DNA of 64,000 nucleotides from Haloimpatiens lingqiaonensis (GTDB lineage: Bacteria > Bacillota > Clostridia > Clostridiales > Clostridiaceae): NCBI RefSeq assembly GCF_044502415.1, contig NZ_CP172402.1; one strand, written 5' to 3'. The notes below the pieces were generated by a model. The model did no database searches. It saw only the letters and a program-made list of their open reading frames with translations, and was not told the origin of the DNA. Shown here piece by piece: positions 34,355-42,592 of this stretch. Each line of letters opens with the position of its first letter. Within the stretch, counting starts at the first letter, position 1. Both the position numbers and the translations under genes were made by a program.

Positions 34355-34488
34355 AGGGACGGTTAAGCTATTTTAGCTTAATTCATAGCTAAAATAGCTT
34401 AACCGTCCCTATTTTTTCATATTTTTTCAACCGTCCCTATTTTTTTATTTTATTTTTCATTCATAACTAAAACTTCTTAACCGTCCCC
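34355..34488. repeat. REP-like cluster (four heads) between divergent MATE genes
   Basis: 34355-34413 is a perfect 23-bp inverted repeat: GGGACGGTTAAGC with inner arm TATTTTAGCT. Two further CCGTCCC heads follow at about 34430 and 34478, the last just before the plus-strand MATE ribosome site. Confidence 0.9.
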
Positions 34489-34527
34489 ATTATTTTGGTG
34501 TATACTTAACAGTGGGGGGGAACAAGA

Positions 34528-35910
34528 ATGAGACAAAAAAATGATTTTACTAAGGGAAGTGTTCCAAAACGCATATTAAGTCTTGCTTTACCTATGACTT
34601 TAGCGCAACTTATAAACATTCTTTATAATATTGTAGATCGTATGTATATTGGTAGAATTCCGGGAGCATCCACTTTAGCTCTTACGGGCATTGGTATTAC
34701 ACTTCCTATTATTACAATAATAATGGCTTTTGCTAATCTTTTTGGAATGGGTGGTGCTCCACTTTGTTCTATCGCTAGGGGTAGAGGCGATATTGAGGAA
34801 GCTGAAAAAATAATGGGAAACTCTTTTTCGCTTTTAATTATATTTGGTGCCGCGCTAACTATATTAGGATTAATTTTTAAGAAACCTCTGCTATTTCTTT
34901 TTGGTTCTAGCAGTTCTACATTTTCATATGCAAATGACTATATTACAATTTATTTAATTGGAAGCATATTTGTTATGATAAGCCTTGGCATGAACAGTTT
35001 TATTAATTGTCAAGGATTTGGACGGATAGGCATGATGACCATTTTGCTGGGTGCTATTACAAATATCATATTAGACCCTATTTTTATATTTTTATTGCAT
35101 ATGGGTGTTAAGGGTGCAGCATTAGCTACTGTAATATCTCAATTTTTATCCTGTTATTGGGTTTTAAAATTTTTAACTGGAAGAGATGCAATTCTTAGGC
35201 TTAAATATAAAAATTTCAAAATAAATTTGTCAATATTAAAGAGAATTGTTTTTCTTGGATTATCTAGTTTTATTATGGCTCTTACAAATAGTGTTGTACA
35301 AGTTGTTTGTAATATTACTTTACAAATTTACGGTGGCGATTTATATATAGGTATCATGACCATTATTAATTCTGTACGTGAAATCATTATGATGCCTGTA
35401 CGGGGAATTACTAACGGTTCTCAACCAGTTCTAGGTTTTAATTACGGTGCAAAAGAATATGGTCGAGTTAGAAGCGGAATTAAATTTATGTCTGTAGTTT
35501 GCATAATTTATACATTTGCACTGTGGCTTATTTTAAGAACTTTTCCTGAATTTTTTATAAGAATATTTAATAATAATCCTGAACTAATCAAAAATGGTGT
35601 TCCTGCAATGAATATCTACTTTTTCGGTTTCTTTATGATGTCTTTACAATTTTCAGGGCAGTCTACTTACGTCGCCCTTGGAAAATCCAAGCAGGCAATA
35701 TTCTTTTCACTGCTACGTAAAATAATTATCGTGGTTCCACTTACATTGATGCTACCTAAAATGTTTAATTTAGGCACTAATGGAGTATTCTTGGCCGAGC
35801 CAATTTCTAATTTCCTAGGTGGACTAGCTTGCTATATAACAATGCTGCTGACAGTTTGGCCACGCCTTAAAGAAAAGAAAGAGTGCTTAAATGAATCCAA
35901 TATATCATAG
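34528..35910 (+). CDS. MATE family efflux transporter (MepA-like)
   Basis: 460 residues, 12 hydrophobic segments, start MRQKNDFTKGSVPKRILSLA. The MepA-type features are NILYNIVDRMYIGRIPG and FGMGGAPLCSIARGRGD early, and NPELIKNGVPAMNIYFFGF and FSGQSTYVALGKSKQAIF later. GGGGGGGAACAAGA precedes the ATG. It belongs to a different MATE branch from the neighbour at 32790, so the pair is not a recent duplication. It probably exports cationic compounds or multiple drugs; the substrate is not readable. Confidence 0.93.
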   Translation: MRQKNDFTKGSVPKRILSLALPMTLAQLINILYNIVDRMYIGRIPGASTLALTGIGITLPIITIIMAFANLFGMGGAPLCSIARGRGDIEEAEKIMGNSFSLLIIFGAALTILGLIFKKPLLFLFGSSSSTFSYANDYITIYLIGSIFVMISLGMNSFINCQGFGRIGMMTILLGAITNIILDPIFIFLLHMGVKGAALATVISQFLSCYWVLKFLTGRDAILRLKYKNFKINLSILKRIVFLGLSSFIMALTNSVVQVVCNITLQIYGGDLYIGIMTIINSVREIIMMPVRGITNGSQPVLGFNYGAKEYGRVRSGIKFMSVVCIIYTFALWLILRTFPEFFIRIFNNNPELIKNGVPAMNIYFFGFFMMSLQFSGQSTYVALGKSKQAIFFSLLRKIIIVVPLTLMLPKMFNLGTNGVFLAEPISNFLGGLACYITMLLTVWPRLKEKKECLNESNIS

Positions 35911-35956
35911 TAAAGTGACTAGTTAATAATTCAACTTTCGCAGTTATAAAAATATA

Positions 35957-36060
35957 TGGGGACAGTTAATTCCTTTTAGCAATGGAAATAATCAAAAATA
36001 ATTGGGGACAGTTAACAACTTTTAGGCAATATTTTGATGAAAAGTTGTTAACTGTCCCCA
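35957..36060. repeat. REP-like cluster (three heads) after the second MATE gene
   Basis: GGGGACAGTTAATT, then a perfect 20-bp inverted pair GGGGACAGTTAACAACTTTT / its complement ending at 36059. A 67-codon frame crosses it but reflects the repeat. Confidence 0.9.
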
Positions 36061-36295
36061 TTAACTACTCCTTACTTCTTACTTTTTACTTTTTACTTAT
36101 TATTTACAACGATAATTGTATCCATACAATTGCCAAAATGTTTTTTCAGCAATATAATAGTCCTGGCACCATAGAAGGCCAATAATATATAACATTATTG
36201 TATGTACTATAATTGCATACCGTATATACATAACATTTATTATAGTAGGCCTAGTAATTTTATGGGAAAATATTAGCTATAAGCGGGGGGATTAT

Positions 36296-36898
36296 ATGAA
36301 AAATAAAAATTTAAAAATACTAAAATTATGTCAAACTGCATTATTTGCGGCATTATGCTTTGTATCATTTACTTTTCTTCAATTTAAAATTCCAGTACCA
36401 GGGGGAGATGCCACTTCATTGCACATAGGTAATGCATTTTGTGTATTAGCTGCTTTACTTCTTGGTGGATGGTATGGAGGATTGGCTGGAGCTATTGGAA
36501 TGACCATAGCAGATTTATTGGATCCTGTATATATTTTAGTAGCACCAAAAACATTTGTATTGAAATTATGTATTGGTTTAATAACAGGATTGGTTGCTCA
36601 TAAGTATGCCAAAATAAGCAAGAGCAATGATAAGGGTTATATATTTAAATGGAGCATTATCGCTTCAATTTGTGGACTAGGTTTTAATGTGATTTTCGAT
36701 CCTGTAGTAGGATATTTCTATAAACAATATATTTTAGGACAACCTCAAAAGGCTGCGGCAATCCTAGCTAAATTAAGCGCATTTGCTACATTTTTTAATG
36801 CAGTTGTATCTGTAATACTAGTAGCTTTAATTTTCAATGCTACATTGCCACTTTTAAGGAAATCAGGCTTTTTATTGCCAATTGAAAAAACTGAGTAA
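36296..36898 (+). CDS. ECF transporter S component
   Basis: 200 residues, five to six hydrophobic segments: TALFAALCFVSFTFLQF, GNAFCVLAALLLGGWYGGLAGAIG and TIADLLDPVYIL match the ECF_trnsprt S-component pattern. It should bind a vitamin or similar small molecule in the membrane and work with a shared ECF energising module. No A or T genes are adjacent, so it is a stand-alone, group II-like S subunit. GCGGGGGGAT precedes the ATG. The leader shows no riboswitch that I recognise, so the substrate is open. Confidence 0.88.
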   Translation: MKNKNLKILKLCQTALFAALCFVSFTFLQFKIPVPGGDATSLHIGNAFCVLAALLLGGWYGGLAGAIGMTIADLLDPVYILVAPKTFVLKLCIGLITGLVAHKYAKISKSNDKGYIFKWSIIASICGLGFNVIFDPVVGYFYKQYILGQPQKAAAILAKLSAFATFFNAVVSVILVALIFNATLPLLRKSGFLLPIEKTE

Positions 36899-36958
36899 TA
36901 AATAATTATTTATTATATTTTATATGTAATAAAAAAACTTTTTATATTCTAAAAGAAT

Positions 36959-37022
36959 AAAAGGGGACAGTTAACAACTTTTTAGCAATAGTTTGCTAAA
37001 AAGTTGTTAACTGTCCCCTTTA
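36959..37022. repeat. REP-like long hairpin
   Basis: A perfect 26-bp arm (GGGGACAGTTAACAACTTTT then TAGCAA) and its complement, separated by TAGT and extended by AAA/TTT outside. The most perfect member of the family in this window. Confidence 0.92.
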
Positions 37023-37030
37023 TTTTTCCT

Positions 37031-37081
37031 TTATTTTATGTATCCTGTAATTCCTTCCATTGGTGCTAAATAGTATTTCAT
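37031..37081 (-). pseudogene. dus: N-terminal remnant of a tRNA-dihydrouridine synthase gene
   Basis: A good ribosome site (AAAGGAGATAAAA) precedes an ATG encoding MKYYLAPMEGITGYIK and a stop. MKYYLAPMEGITGYIYRN is how clostridial Dus proteins begin (LAPMEGIT is the FMN-binding start). The match ends after GYI, about 10 bases from the REP hairpin at 36959-37022. The other 300 or so codons are gone, so this is the stub left by a deletion whose break lies at or near the REP element. Confidence 0.8.
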
Positions 37082-37354
37082 TTTTTATCTCCTTTATAAA
37101 TATTATAGAAACATTATATCAGCACCTTTTTTAATTATCCACTTAATATTTACTTGCTTTTCATCTTAATATATCTGTAAAATACGTAATTTTACATTCT
37201 TAAAGTGAACTTACCTCACAGCCACAAACCTCATTCAAATAAATCATTTGTGTTGACGAACCTCAAAAATTATGGCAGATTTATATTACTTAAAATTTTT
37301 CTAAACGTAGATTTGTTTTAGAGTAAATTTTTCTCTAAAGAAAGGATGAAATAT
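37082..37354. other. Gene-free spacer before the cupin gene
   Basis: AT-rich; presumably holds the old dus promoter (minus) and the cupin promoter (plus). Nothing else is recognised. Confidence 0.4.
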
Positions 37355-37636
37355 ATGAACAAGATAATAATGAAAGAAATGTCTATTCAAGAAGCACAAA
37401 AGATTGGAATCGACAATTGGGAAACTTGGGAATGTGAAGCTAGTGTATTTGACTGGGAATTTGAAGAATTAGAAGTATGCTATTTCTTTGAAGGAGATGT
37501 AGTTGTAACTGTTGGCGATGAAGTAGCTCATATTAAAGAAGGAATGCTAGTGTCTTTTCCAAAAGGCATGAAGTGTACATGGAATGTAAGTAAGAAAATT
37601 CGTAAGGCCTATACTTACAATTATATAATAAAATAA
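37355..37636 (+). CDS. Small cupin-domain protein (Cupin_3 / DUF861-like)
   Basis: 93 residues forming a single cupin: WETWECEASVFDWEFEELEV, CYFFEGDVVVTVGDEVAHI, then GMLVSFPKGMKCTWNVSKKI. The motif GDEVAHIKEGMLVSFPKG follows the second cupin motif, with few metal-binding histidines. ATG 37355 is preferred over one three codons earlier, which lies within the ribosome site AAAGGA. Cytosolic; function unknown. Single gene followed by a terminator. Confidence 0.85.
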   Translation: MNKIIMKEMSIQEAQKIGIDNWETWECEASVFDWEFEELEVCYFFEGDVVVTVGDEVAHIKEGMLVSFPKGMKCTWNVSKKIRKAYTYNYIIK

Positions 37637-37640
37637 TTTC

Positions 37641-37685
37641 AAAGCCAGTGATTAAATTTCTTATTAGAAATTTGTCATTGGCTTT
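37641..37685 (+). terminator. Terminator of the cupin gene
   Basis: AAAGCCAGTGA and TCATTGGCTTTTGTT pair over 11 bp (one G-U), four bases after the stop. Confidence 0.85.
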
Positions 37686-37756
37686 TGTTGTTAAGAAACT
37701 TGTCTTCTTTCATTCATGTTATATAACTGTAGAACCACACTTACTGTTCAAAAACA

Positions 37757-37798
37757 CAACTGCCTGTAGCAGCTATTTAAGCCACCTACAGACAGTTG
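37757..37798 (-). terminator. Terminator of the AraC/GyrI regulator gene
   Basis: Minus strand CAACTGTCTGTAG...CTACAGGCAGTTG (12 of 13 bp paired), then TGTGTTTTTG. Confidence 0.75.
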
Positions 37799-37863
37799 AT
37801 AATGTATGCTAGAGACTAGCCTTATCATTTCAAATGTGCTATCTATCAAAGCTTTGTAAATAT

Positions 37864-38718
37864 TTACTTTTTAATTGGTATCCACACTTCGCATCTATAA
37901 TCTTCTGATTTAGTATCACCACTATAGTAAACTTCAAGCTCCGGTGCACAATCATGTTGATAACCAGATGAAGGTAGCCACTCTGTAAATATTCTTCTTG
38001 TTAAGGTTTGAATAGCTTCTGGTAGAGGTCCTATTGACTCAAATACAGCCCATGTTGCATCAGGGATATTAGCTTTTATATACCCCTTTGGTAAAGCTTC
38101 CATTGTATCCTCTACAGCAATCATATAATTAAACTCATTTTTAACCATATCAAAATCCTTACATACACCTAAAACGCCCATTTTTCCTGCTTTTGACCCC
38201 AAGAATTCTAATCTTCCATCCTTCATTAATTCATCCCAAAACATAGGAACAACCTTAAAATTTTCTCCTCCATTCATATTAACTTTTTTTTGCTTACCTA
38301 TTACTTTAAACCCTTTTTTCTTTTCAATTTTATAATCCATACTCTTCTCTCCTTTAAGTGAAATATGAAAGGATAGCTTAGGATAAGAAATTAGCTTTAC
38401 TCCTTGTTTTTTTACCTTAGACGGATTTATTCCATGCATTTTTTTAAACGCTTTTGAAAATGCCTCTAAGGATTCATATCCATATTTAAAAGCTACGTCA
38501 GTTACCCTTGCCCCCATAAATAAGTCCTGTGCGGCTAAAGACAACCTCCTTCTTCTTATATATTCACTTATTGTAACACCTGTTATCATGTAGTACATCC
38601 TTTGAAAGTGAAATTCTGAGGACAAAGCTATTTTTGCAATTTCCTTTATATCTATTTTTTCCGTAATATTGTCCTCAATATATTCTATTGCTTTATTCAT
38701 AGAGTTTAGCCAATCCAT
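37864..38718 (-). CDS. AraC-family regulator with GyrI-like effector-binding domain
   Basis: 284 residues. N-terminal AraC helix-turn-helix pair (IDIKEIAKIALSSEFHFQRM and VTDVAFKYGYESLEAFSKAF), then a GyrI-like/bacterial effector-binding domain (about 125-284: FKVIGKQKKVN, ATWAVFESIGPLP, LEVYYSGD, CEVWIPIKK). Relatives sense hydrophobic or cationic compounds and activate detoxification genes. AAAGGAGGGGAT precedes the ATG. The nearby aminoglycoside kinase-like gene and MATE genes make a drug-response role plausible, but the targets are unknown. Confidence 0.92.
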   Translation of the reverse strand: MDWLNSMNKAIEYIEDNITEKIDIKEIAKIALSSEFHFQRMYYMITGVTISEYIRRRRLSLAAQDLFMGARVTDVAFKYGYESLEAFSKAFKKMHGINPSKVKKQGVKLISYPKLSFHISLKGEKSMDYKIEKKKGFKVIGKQKKVNMNGGENFKVVPMFWDELMKDGRLEFLGSKAGKMGVLGVCKDFDMVKNEFNYMIAVEDTMEALPKGYIKANIPDATWAVFESIGPLPEAIQTLTRRIFTEWLPSSGYQHDCAPELEVYYSGDTKSEDYRCEVWIPIKK

Positions 38719-38923
38719 ATTCCCCCTCCTTTCATATCTAATGTTAATACATTTAAGAGGTAAATACCTGTCTTACTATGCTATGTGCTAACAGAACATG
38801 AAAATAATTATACTTGTTCCATTTTGCAACCCTATGTATTTCCCTTTATAGGTATATGTATTTCCTCTATATACGTATGCGTTTTCTTTTGTATCTATCA
38901 ATAATTTGCAAGTACGTTCATAA

Positions 38924-39682
38924 TCAAAACAATTCATCAAGTAATATATAATATCTTATTAAATTCATATCTGGCTTAAATTTAAGATTTTTTAAAAATT
39001 TATCTGTATATTCTGTTGGAAAGTCTAAAAGTTCACGTAAGCATAATGCAATATCTTGATGTTTGTCAGAAATGCCACCACGTCCCATATCTATATATCC
39101 TGTTATGGTTTTTCCATCAGTGAATAAATTGTTAAAGCAATAATCACCATGGCTAAATACCAATGTCTCTTTTGGTTTGTTTTTCACTAAATACTCATAT
39201 GCTTCATCTGTATTTTCAATGCCCTCAGTGTATTTATTTTGATCCACTTCTAGATGAAGACCATTATCTATACGCTCTTTTGCCTTTTTTAATTTATAAT
39301 CAATTGTGCTGTCAAATTTACATTCAGATATATCTAGCTTCTGCAATTGATTTATTCCATCTGCTACAAGCTTAATTAATAAATTAGGGTTGTCTCTATA
39401 TAAATTATTTTCTAGCATAATACCTTCTGCTTTTTCAATCAACATATATGAAATACCATTTTCAATAACCCTGCAAATGATCTTGGGAACTGGAAGTTTC
39501 CCCTGAAGCCACTTATAAATACCATATTCTCTCTCTGGCTCATCAGATACTTTTTCTATCTTTAAATATAGTTCTTTGTTTTCTCCAATACATTTAACTA
39601 CTTTTGCTTTTGACATTCCTTCGTGGTCATTATGAAACTCCATACCCTTAATAAAATTTTGAATTTTTTCTGGTAAATACAT
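38924..39682 (-). CDS. Aminoglycoside 3'-phosphotransferase-like kinase
   Basis: 252 residues of the APH(3') type. Catalytic loop FSHGDYCFNNLF (HGDxxxxN) and metal-binding loop YIDMGRGGISDKHQDIA (IDxGRxGxxDxxxD) are intact, as is the N-terminal KAKVVKCIGENKELYLKIEK nucleotide-binding region with its lysine. Family enzymes use ATP to phosphorylate the 3'-OH of kanamycin-like drugs. ATG 39682 was chosen because AAAGG lies nine bases before it; the upstream TTG is poorer. No mobile element directly flanks it and the base composition is like its neighbours, so it may be intrinsic with an unproven drug spectrum. Confidence 0.88.
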   Translation of the reverse strand: MYLPEKIQNFIKGMEFHNDHEGMSKAKVVKCIGENKELYLKIEKVSDEPEREYGIYKWLQGKLPVPKIICRVIENGISYMLIEKAEGIMLENNLYRDNPNLLIKLVADGINQLQKLDISECKFDSTIDYKLKKAKERIDNGLHLEVDQNKYTEGIENTDEAYEYLVKNKPKETLVFSHGDYCFNNLFTDGKTITGYIDMGRGGISDKHQDIALCLRELLDFPTEYTDKFLKNLKFKPDMNLIRYYILLDELF

Positions 39683-39897
39683 GTTATTCAACCTTTCTTA
39701 ATGTTTTTATCGCATAAATTCAACTATCCAAATATTATTTTATTTATCTATTATATACCTAATTTCATGAAATTTCCATGAATTAAAAACTATCAAAACA
39801 CTTTTTCTAATAATATCATAGAACAATGAAGTCTAATGTGAAAATGGCAAAATAGTCATAAGGCAGCTTGCTCTAAATGGTAAATGTGAAATATGAA

Positions 39898-39951
39898 GGG
39901 GCTGTGGCACTAAGAATACATCCTATGTAAATTCTTTAATGCAACAGCCCC
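39898..39951 (-). terminator. Hairpin after the pduB-like gene
   Basis: GGGGCTGTTGCA...TGCCACAGCCCC on the minus strand: a strong stem 33 bases after the stop, with a weak T tail. Confidence 0.65.
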
Positions 39952-39983
39952 ATTTATTGATAAAGTTAAATCATACAACTGTA

Positions 39984-40688
39984 TTAGATATAAGGTTTTC
40001 CTGTAGTGGATATAGGATTTTCACCCATTGATTTAGCAATGGATAACCCTACTTCTCTAGCAGCAATTACCGCTTGTCTTACAGCCTCTGAGTCTCCTGT
40101 TATTGTTATTATGATTTCATTTGAATATGAAGTTCCTTGACTTGGACTTGAATAATTAATAAGTTCAACATTTGCAGCTTTAAGTGCAGTATCTGCCATT
40201 ACAACTCCAATGCCTGCTGGTGCCCCTACAATTATTCCAAAAGCTTTTCCTATAGGAGCCTCAAAACCTTTGTTTAGCGCAAGGCTCGCTCTTGCAGTAT
40301 AGTGCAATTCCACATGACCTGCCTCAAATCCATACACTTCTCCAAAATTTCTTTCCGTATTATCAAGAGTAATTTCTACTGCCTTTCTTACATCCGATAC
40401 ATCTTCTGATGCAAGTATGATTAAACAACCGTGTCCGGCTCCCCCTTTTGTATCTCTTGGAAGTTCAACACTTACTACTTTCGTATTAGTAGCTTTTACT
40501 GCTTCATCAGCAGCCATAATTTGAGAACCTGCTCCAGTCCTGTTGCTTATAATACCTATGGCTCTGTGGCTTTTGTCTAATCCCATTTTATCTCGCAAAA
40601 CGCTATCTACATTTGTTATAACAAGTCCTACTGTATCTCCATATTTTACTGTTCCTACAAATTCAGTTATTGGTACTGGTTTATTCAT
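39984..40688 (-). CDS. Bacterial microcompartment shell protein, PduB type
   Basis: 234 residues with two tandem BMC domains (residues about 15-120 and 125-225). Signatures are GDTVGLVITNVDSVLRDKMG, SNRTGAGSQIMAADEAVKAT, ELPRDTKGGAGHGCLIIL, EAGHVELHYTARASLALNKG and APAGIGVVMADTALKAANVE, all close to PduB/EtuB trimeric shell proteins, which form gated facets. No other shell, enzyme or signature-enzyme gene lies within the window, so it is an orphan here. GGGGAAAGATGTA precedes the ATG. Whether it serves a microcompartment encoded elsewhere is unknown. Confidence 0.92.
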   Translation of the reverse strand: MNKPVPITEFVGTVKYGDTVGLVITNVDSVLRDKMGLDKSHRAIGIISNRTGAGSQIMAADEAVKATNTKVVSVELPRDTKGGAGHGCLIILASEDVSDVRKAVEITLDNTERNFGEVYGFEAGHVELHYTARASLALNKGFEAPIGKAFGIIVGAPAGIGVVMADTALKAANVELINYSSPSQGTSYSNEIIITITGDSEAVRQAVIAAREVGLSIAKSMGENPISTTGKPYI

Positions 40689-40750
40689 TACATCTTTCCC
40701 CTTTTGAGATTAATTTTTTATCTGTTGATTTTATAATTTTACTAATTTAA

Positions 40751-40906
40751 TTCTTTGGAGTCAAATTTTCTTCGTTTCTTAAGAAGAAAAGAGCTAGGTT
40801 AATAATTGAAAAATACAAAGAAGTTACTCCTCGAAATGGAAAATATTCTAAAGAAATGCTTGAAGCTAAAGAAAAGTTTTATGAAGAATTTATTAGTATA
40901 AAATAG
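40751..40906 (+). pseudogene. Unidentified C-terminal gene fragment next to ssrA
   Basis: An open frame of 51 codons without a start codon or ribosome site ends in TAG at 40906. Its residues (KKKRARLIIEKYKEVTPRNG, then KYSKEMLEAKEKFYEEF) have normal coding character, and an intrinsic terminator follows immediately. It looks like the tail of a lost gene. I do not recognise the parent. Its end lies 36 bases from the ssrA 3' end, a common integration site, which may explain how it was left there. Confidence 0.5.
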
Positions 40907-40908
40907 GT

Positions 40909-40940
40909 AAACCCACCACGTTTTTGTGATGGGTTTTTTT
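40909..40940 (+). terminator. Terminator between the gene remnant and ssrA
   Basis: AAACCCACCAC, loop, GTGATGGGTTTTTTT on the plus strand. The hairpin can also form in the ssrA transcript just beyond the CCA end, without a T-run there. Confidence 0.8.
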
Positions 40941-40942
40941 AT

Positions 40943-41656
40943 TGGTGGAGGCGAGGAGACATGCTATTCTGGCATTTCTGCCAGCACTGACTATATTTTG
41001 AACTTTTTTCCAAGTTCTCTGGCGTATTATAGAAGCCATATTATAGTTTTAAAACTTCTATCCTAGTATTTCTTATTAGAGCATCATCACACTGTAAAAT
41101 TTATCTTCTTCTATAAGAAAGAAAAATTTAAAGTGTACTTCTATAACAGTATTAAATTACACTACTGCATTGTCTCTAACTTAGAAACCTATAAGTCGAT
41201 ACGGGGCTGTTGAATTTCTTCACATACCCCTCGGTATTGCCGTCAGCTTTAACTGTTACGGGTTCACCGATAAAGCCAGATTTTCACCTACAAATCACTT
41301 CGTAGGGCGACCCTTCTGAATCGAACTCCTGTCCGAAAGCCGCATCCCCTGAGCATCTCCGAGTGCAGTCCTTATTTTAAAATTCCCTCTGCCAAACGCC
41401 TAAGGACAGGCTTTTGGTTTTGGTAGCTTCATAAATTCCGTTCCCTACTCAAAGCTTTGTAGGGCTCGGTTCCCCGCTGTCGACGCCAGACCCTAAGTCG
41501 CGGGACTCTTAGGCTGACGAGCGGCTATACTAAGCTGCTAATGCTAAATTATCGTTTGCGTTTATATTTAAATCCATAGTTTTTTAACGCGGGCCCATGG
41601 GTCCCTCGACTCGCTTCCCAGGAGCTACGCACCCCCGTCGAAACCATTACGCCCCC
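40943..41656 (-). ncRNA. ssrA: tmRNA gene, interrupted by a group I intron
   Basis: The 5' end GGGGGCGTAATGGTTTCGAC (41656 down) and the 3' end CGCCTCCACCA (40953-40943) form a full 7-bp acceptor stem with encoded CCA. The tag frame reads MDLNINANDNLALAA then TAG (stop at 41532-41530), ending in the usual ALAA degradation signal. The T-arm is split: AGGAG-TTCGAT (41330-41320) and T-CTCCT (40959-40954) would join into a perfect 5-bp stem and seven-base loop after removal of 41319-40960. tmRNA rescues stalled ribosomes with SmpB, encoded 200 bp upstream on the same strand. Confidence 0.94.
40960..41319 (-). ncRNA. Group I intron in the tmRNA T-loop (no ORF)
   Basis: About 360 bases. The upstream exon ends in CGAT; a GTCG guide a few bases inside the intron pairs with it, giving the obligatory U-G wobble at the 5' splice site. 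The intron ends in G before the exon T. Core-like motifs appear in order: GGCAATACCGAGG, TTAGAGACAATGCAG and, near the 3' end, ATATAGTC as in the P7/S element. No homing endonuclease is encoded. Boundaries come from the tmRNA secondary structure; class was judged by motifs, not by folding. Confidence 0.82.
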
Positions 41657-41856
41657 ATGATAATTTACACACAGGAACGCCACCGATATTTAATTTTCAA
41701 AGTGTAACCATAATTTAAACTTTACTATAAACAAAGTGTATCTATTATTATACACCTATATATAGCGCAATGTCAAAATCATGATACGTTATTATAATAC
41801 AATACATATGATAATTAATCAAGTATTAATACTTGTAAAAAGCAATTACATTATGC

Positions 41857-42327
41857 CTATAATCTCATTCTTTCTTTCATCTGCCTATCAATATCTCTCT
41901 TGGCAGCTTTTTCAAGCATAGCATCTCTCTTGTCATAATTTTTCTTTCCTTTTGCCACTGCTAAGCTTACTTTTACTCTTCCATTTTTTAAATATAAAGA
42001 TAAAGGCACCAAAGTGTATCCCTTTTGGCTTGTAAAACCAGTTAATTTAAGAATTTCACTTTTGTGAAGAAGTAATTTTCTATCTCTTAATGGATCTTTA
42101 TTAAATATGTTTCCCTTTTCATATGGGCTTACATGCATATTTATTACAAATACTTCTCCATTTCTTATATCAGCATAGCTATCTTTTAAATTAGCTTTTC
42201 CTTCTCTTATGGACTTTACTTCTGTTCCTACTAATTCTATTCCAGCTTCATAGACTTCTTCTATGAAATAATCATGTCTTGCTTTTCTATTTTCTGCTAA
42301 GGTTCTCGTTCCTTTTTCTTTAGGCAT
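41857..42327 (-). CDS. smpB: SsrA-binding protein
   Basis: 156 residues. The core contains NRKARHDYFIEEVYEAGIEL, GTEVKSIREGKANLKDSYA and the basic C-terminal tail KKNYDKRDAMLEKAAKRDID, all diagnostic of SmpB. It binds the tRNA-like domain of tmRNA and delivers it to stalled ribosomes. ATG 42327 was chosen because AGGGG lies eight bases before it; a GTG three codons earlier is less likely. It is followed at 200 bp by ssrA. rnr, its usual upstream neighbour, is separated by an ISLre2 transposase gene. Confidence 0.96.
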   Translation of the reverse strand: MPKEKGTRTLAENRKARHDYFIEEVYEAGIELVGTEVKSIREGKANLKDSYADIRNGEVFVINMHVSPYEKGNIFNKDPLRDRKLLLHKSEILKLTGFTSQKGYTLVPLSLYLKNGRVKVSLAVAKGKKNYDKRDAMLEKAAKRDIDRQMKERMRL

Positions 42328-42336
42328 ATTTTTCAC

Positions 42337-42592
42337 CCCTAAAATTTAAATTGCCTTGGCCACTTCATGTGAGCAGAGCATTTGTATATATTTAGTCTAT
42401 TGTATAGTATATCATTTTGTTATACACTTTTCAATTAACAACACAAAGAAGTTTGTGTCAAGTTAAAGTGGGCAATTTTATTTCTTAATTTTTCCATTAT
42501 AAATTCAGTTGAAAATTTTATTCCAAAAGGGCTTCGCCCGCAGCCCGAAAGGGCGCACTTATCCCGTTAACTTTTTATTCAAAATTTTAAAA
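42337..42592. other. Spacer between the ISLre2 transposase and smpB
   Basis: Contains GGGCTTCGCCC and GCCCGAAAGGGC hairpins (42530-42556) and AT-rich DNA. One end of the IS probably lies here, but I could not pair it with the other end. Confidence 0.35.

Noticed and set aside
35982..36185. 67-codon plus-strand ORF
   Set aside because: It runs through a REP-like hairpin; the reading frame is incidental.
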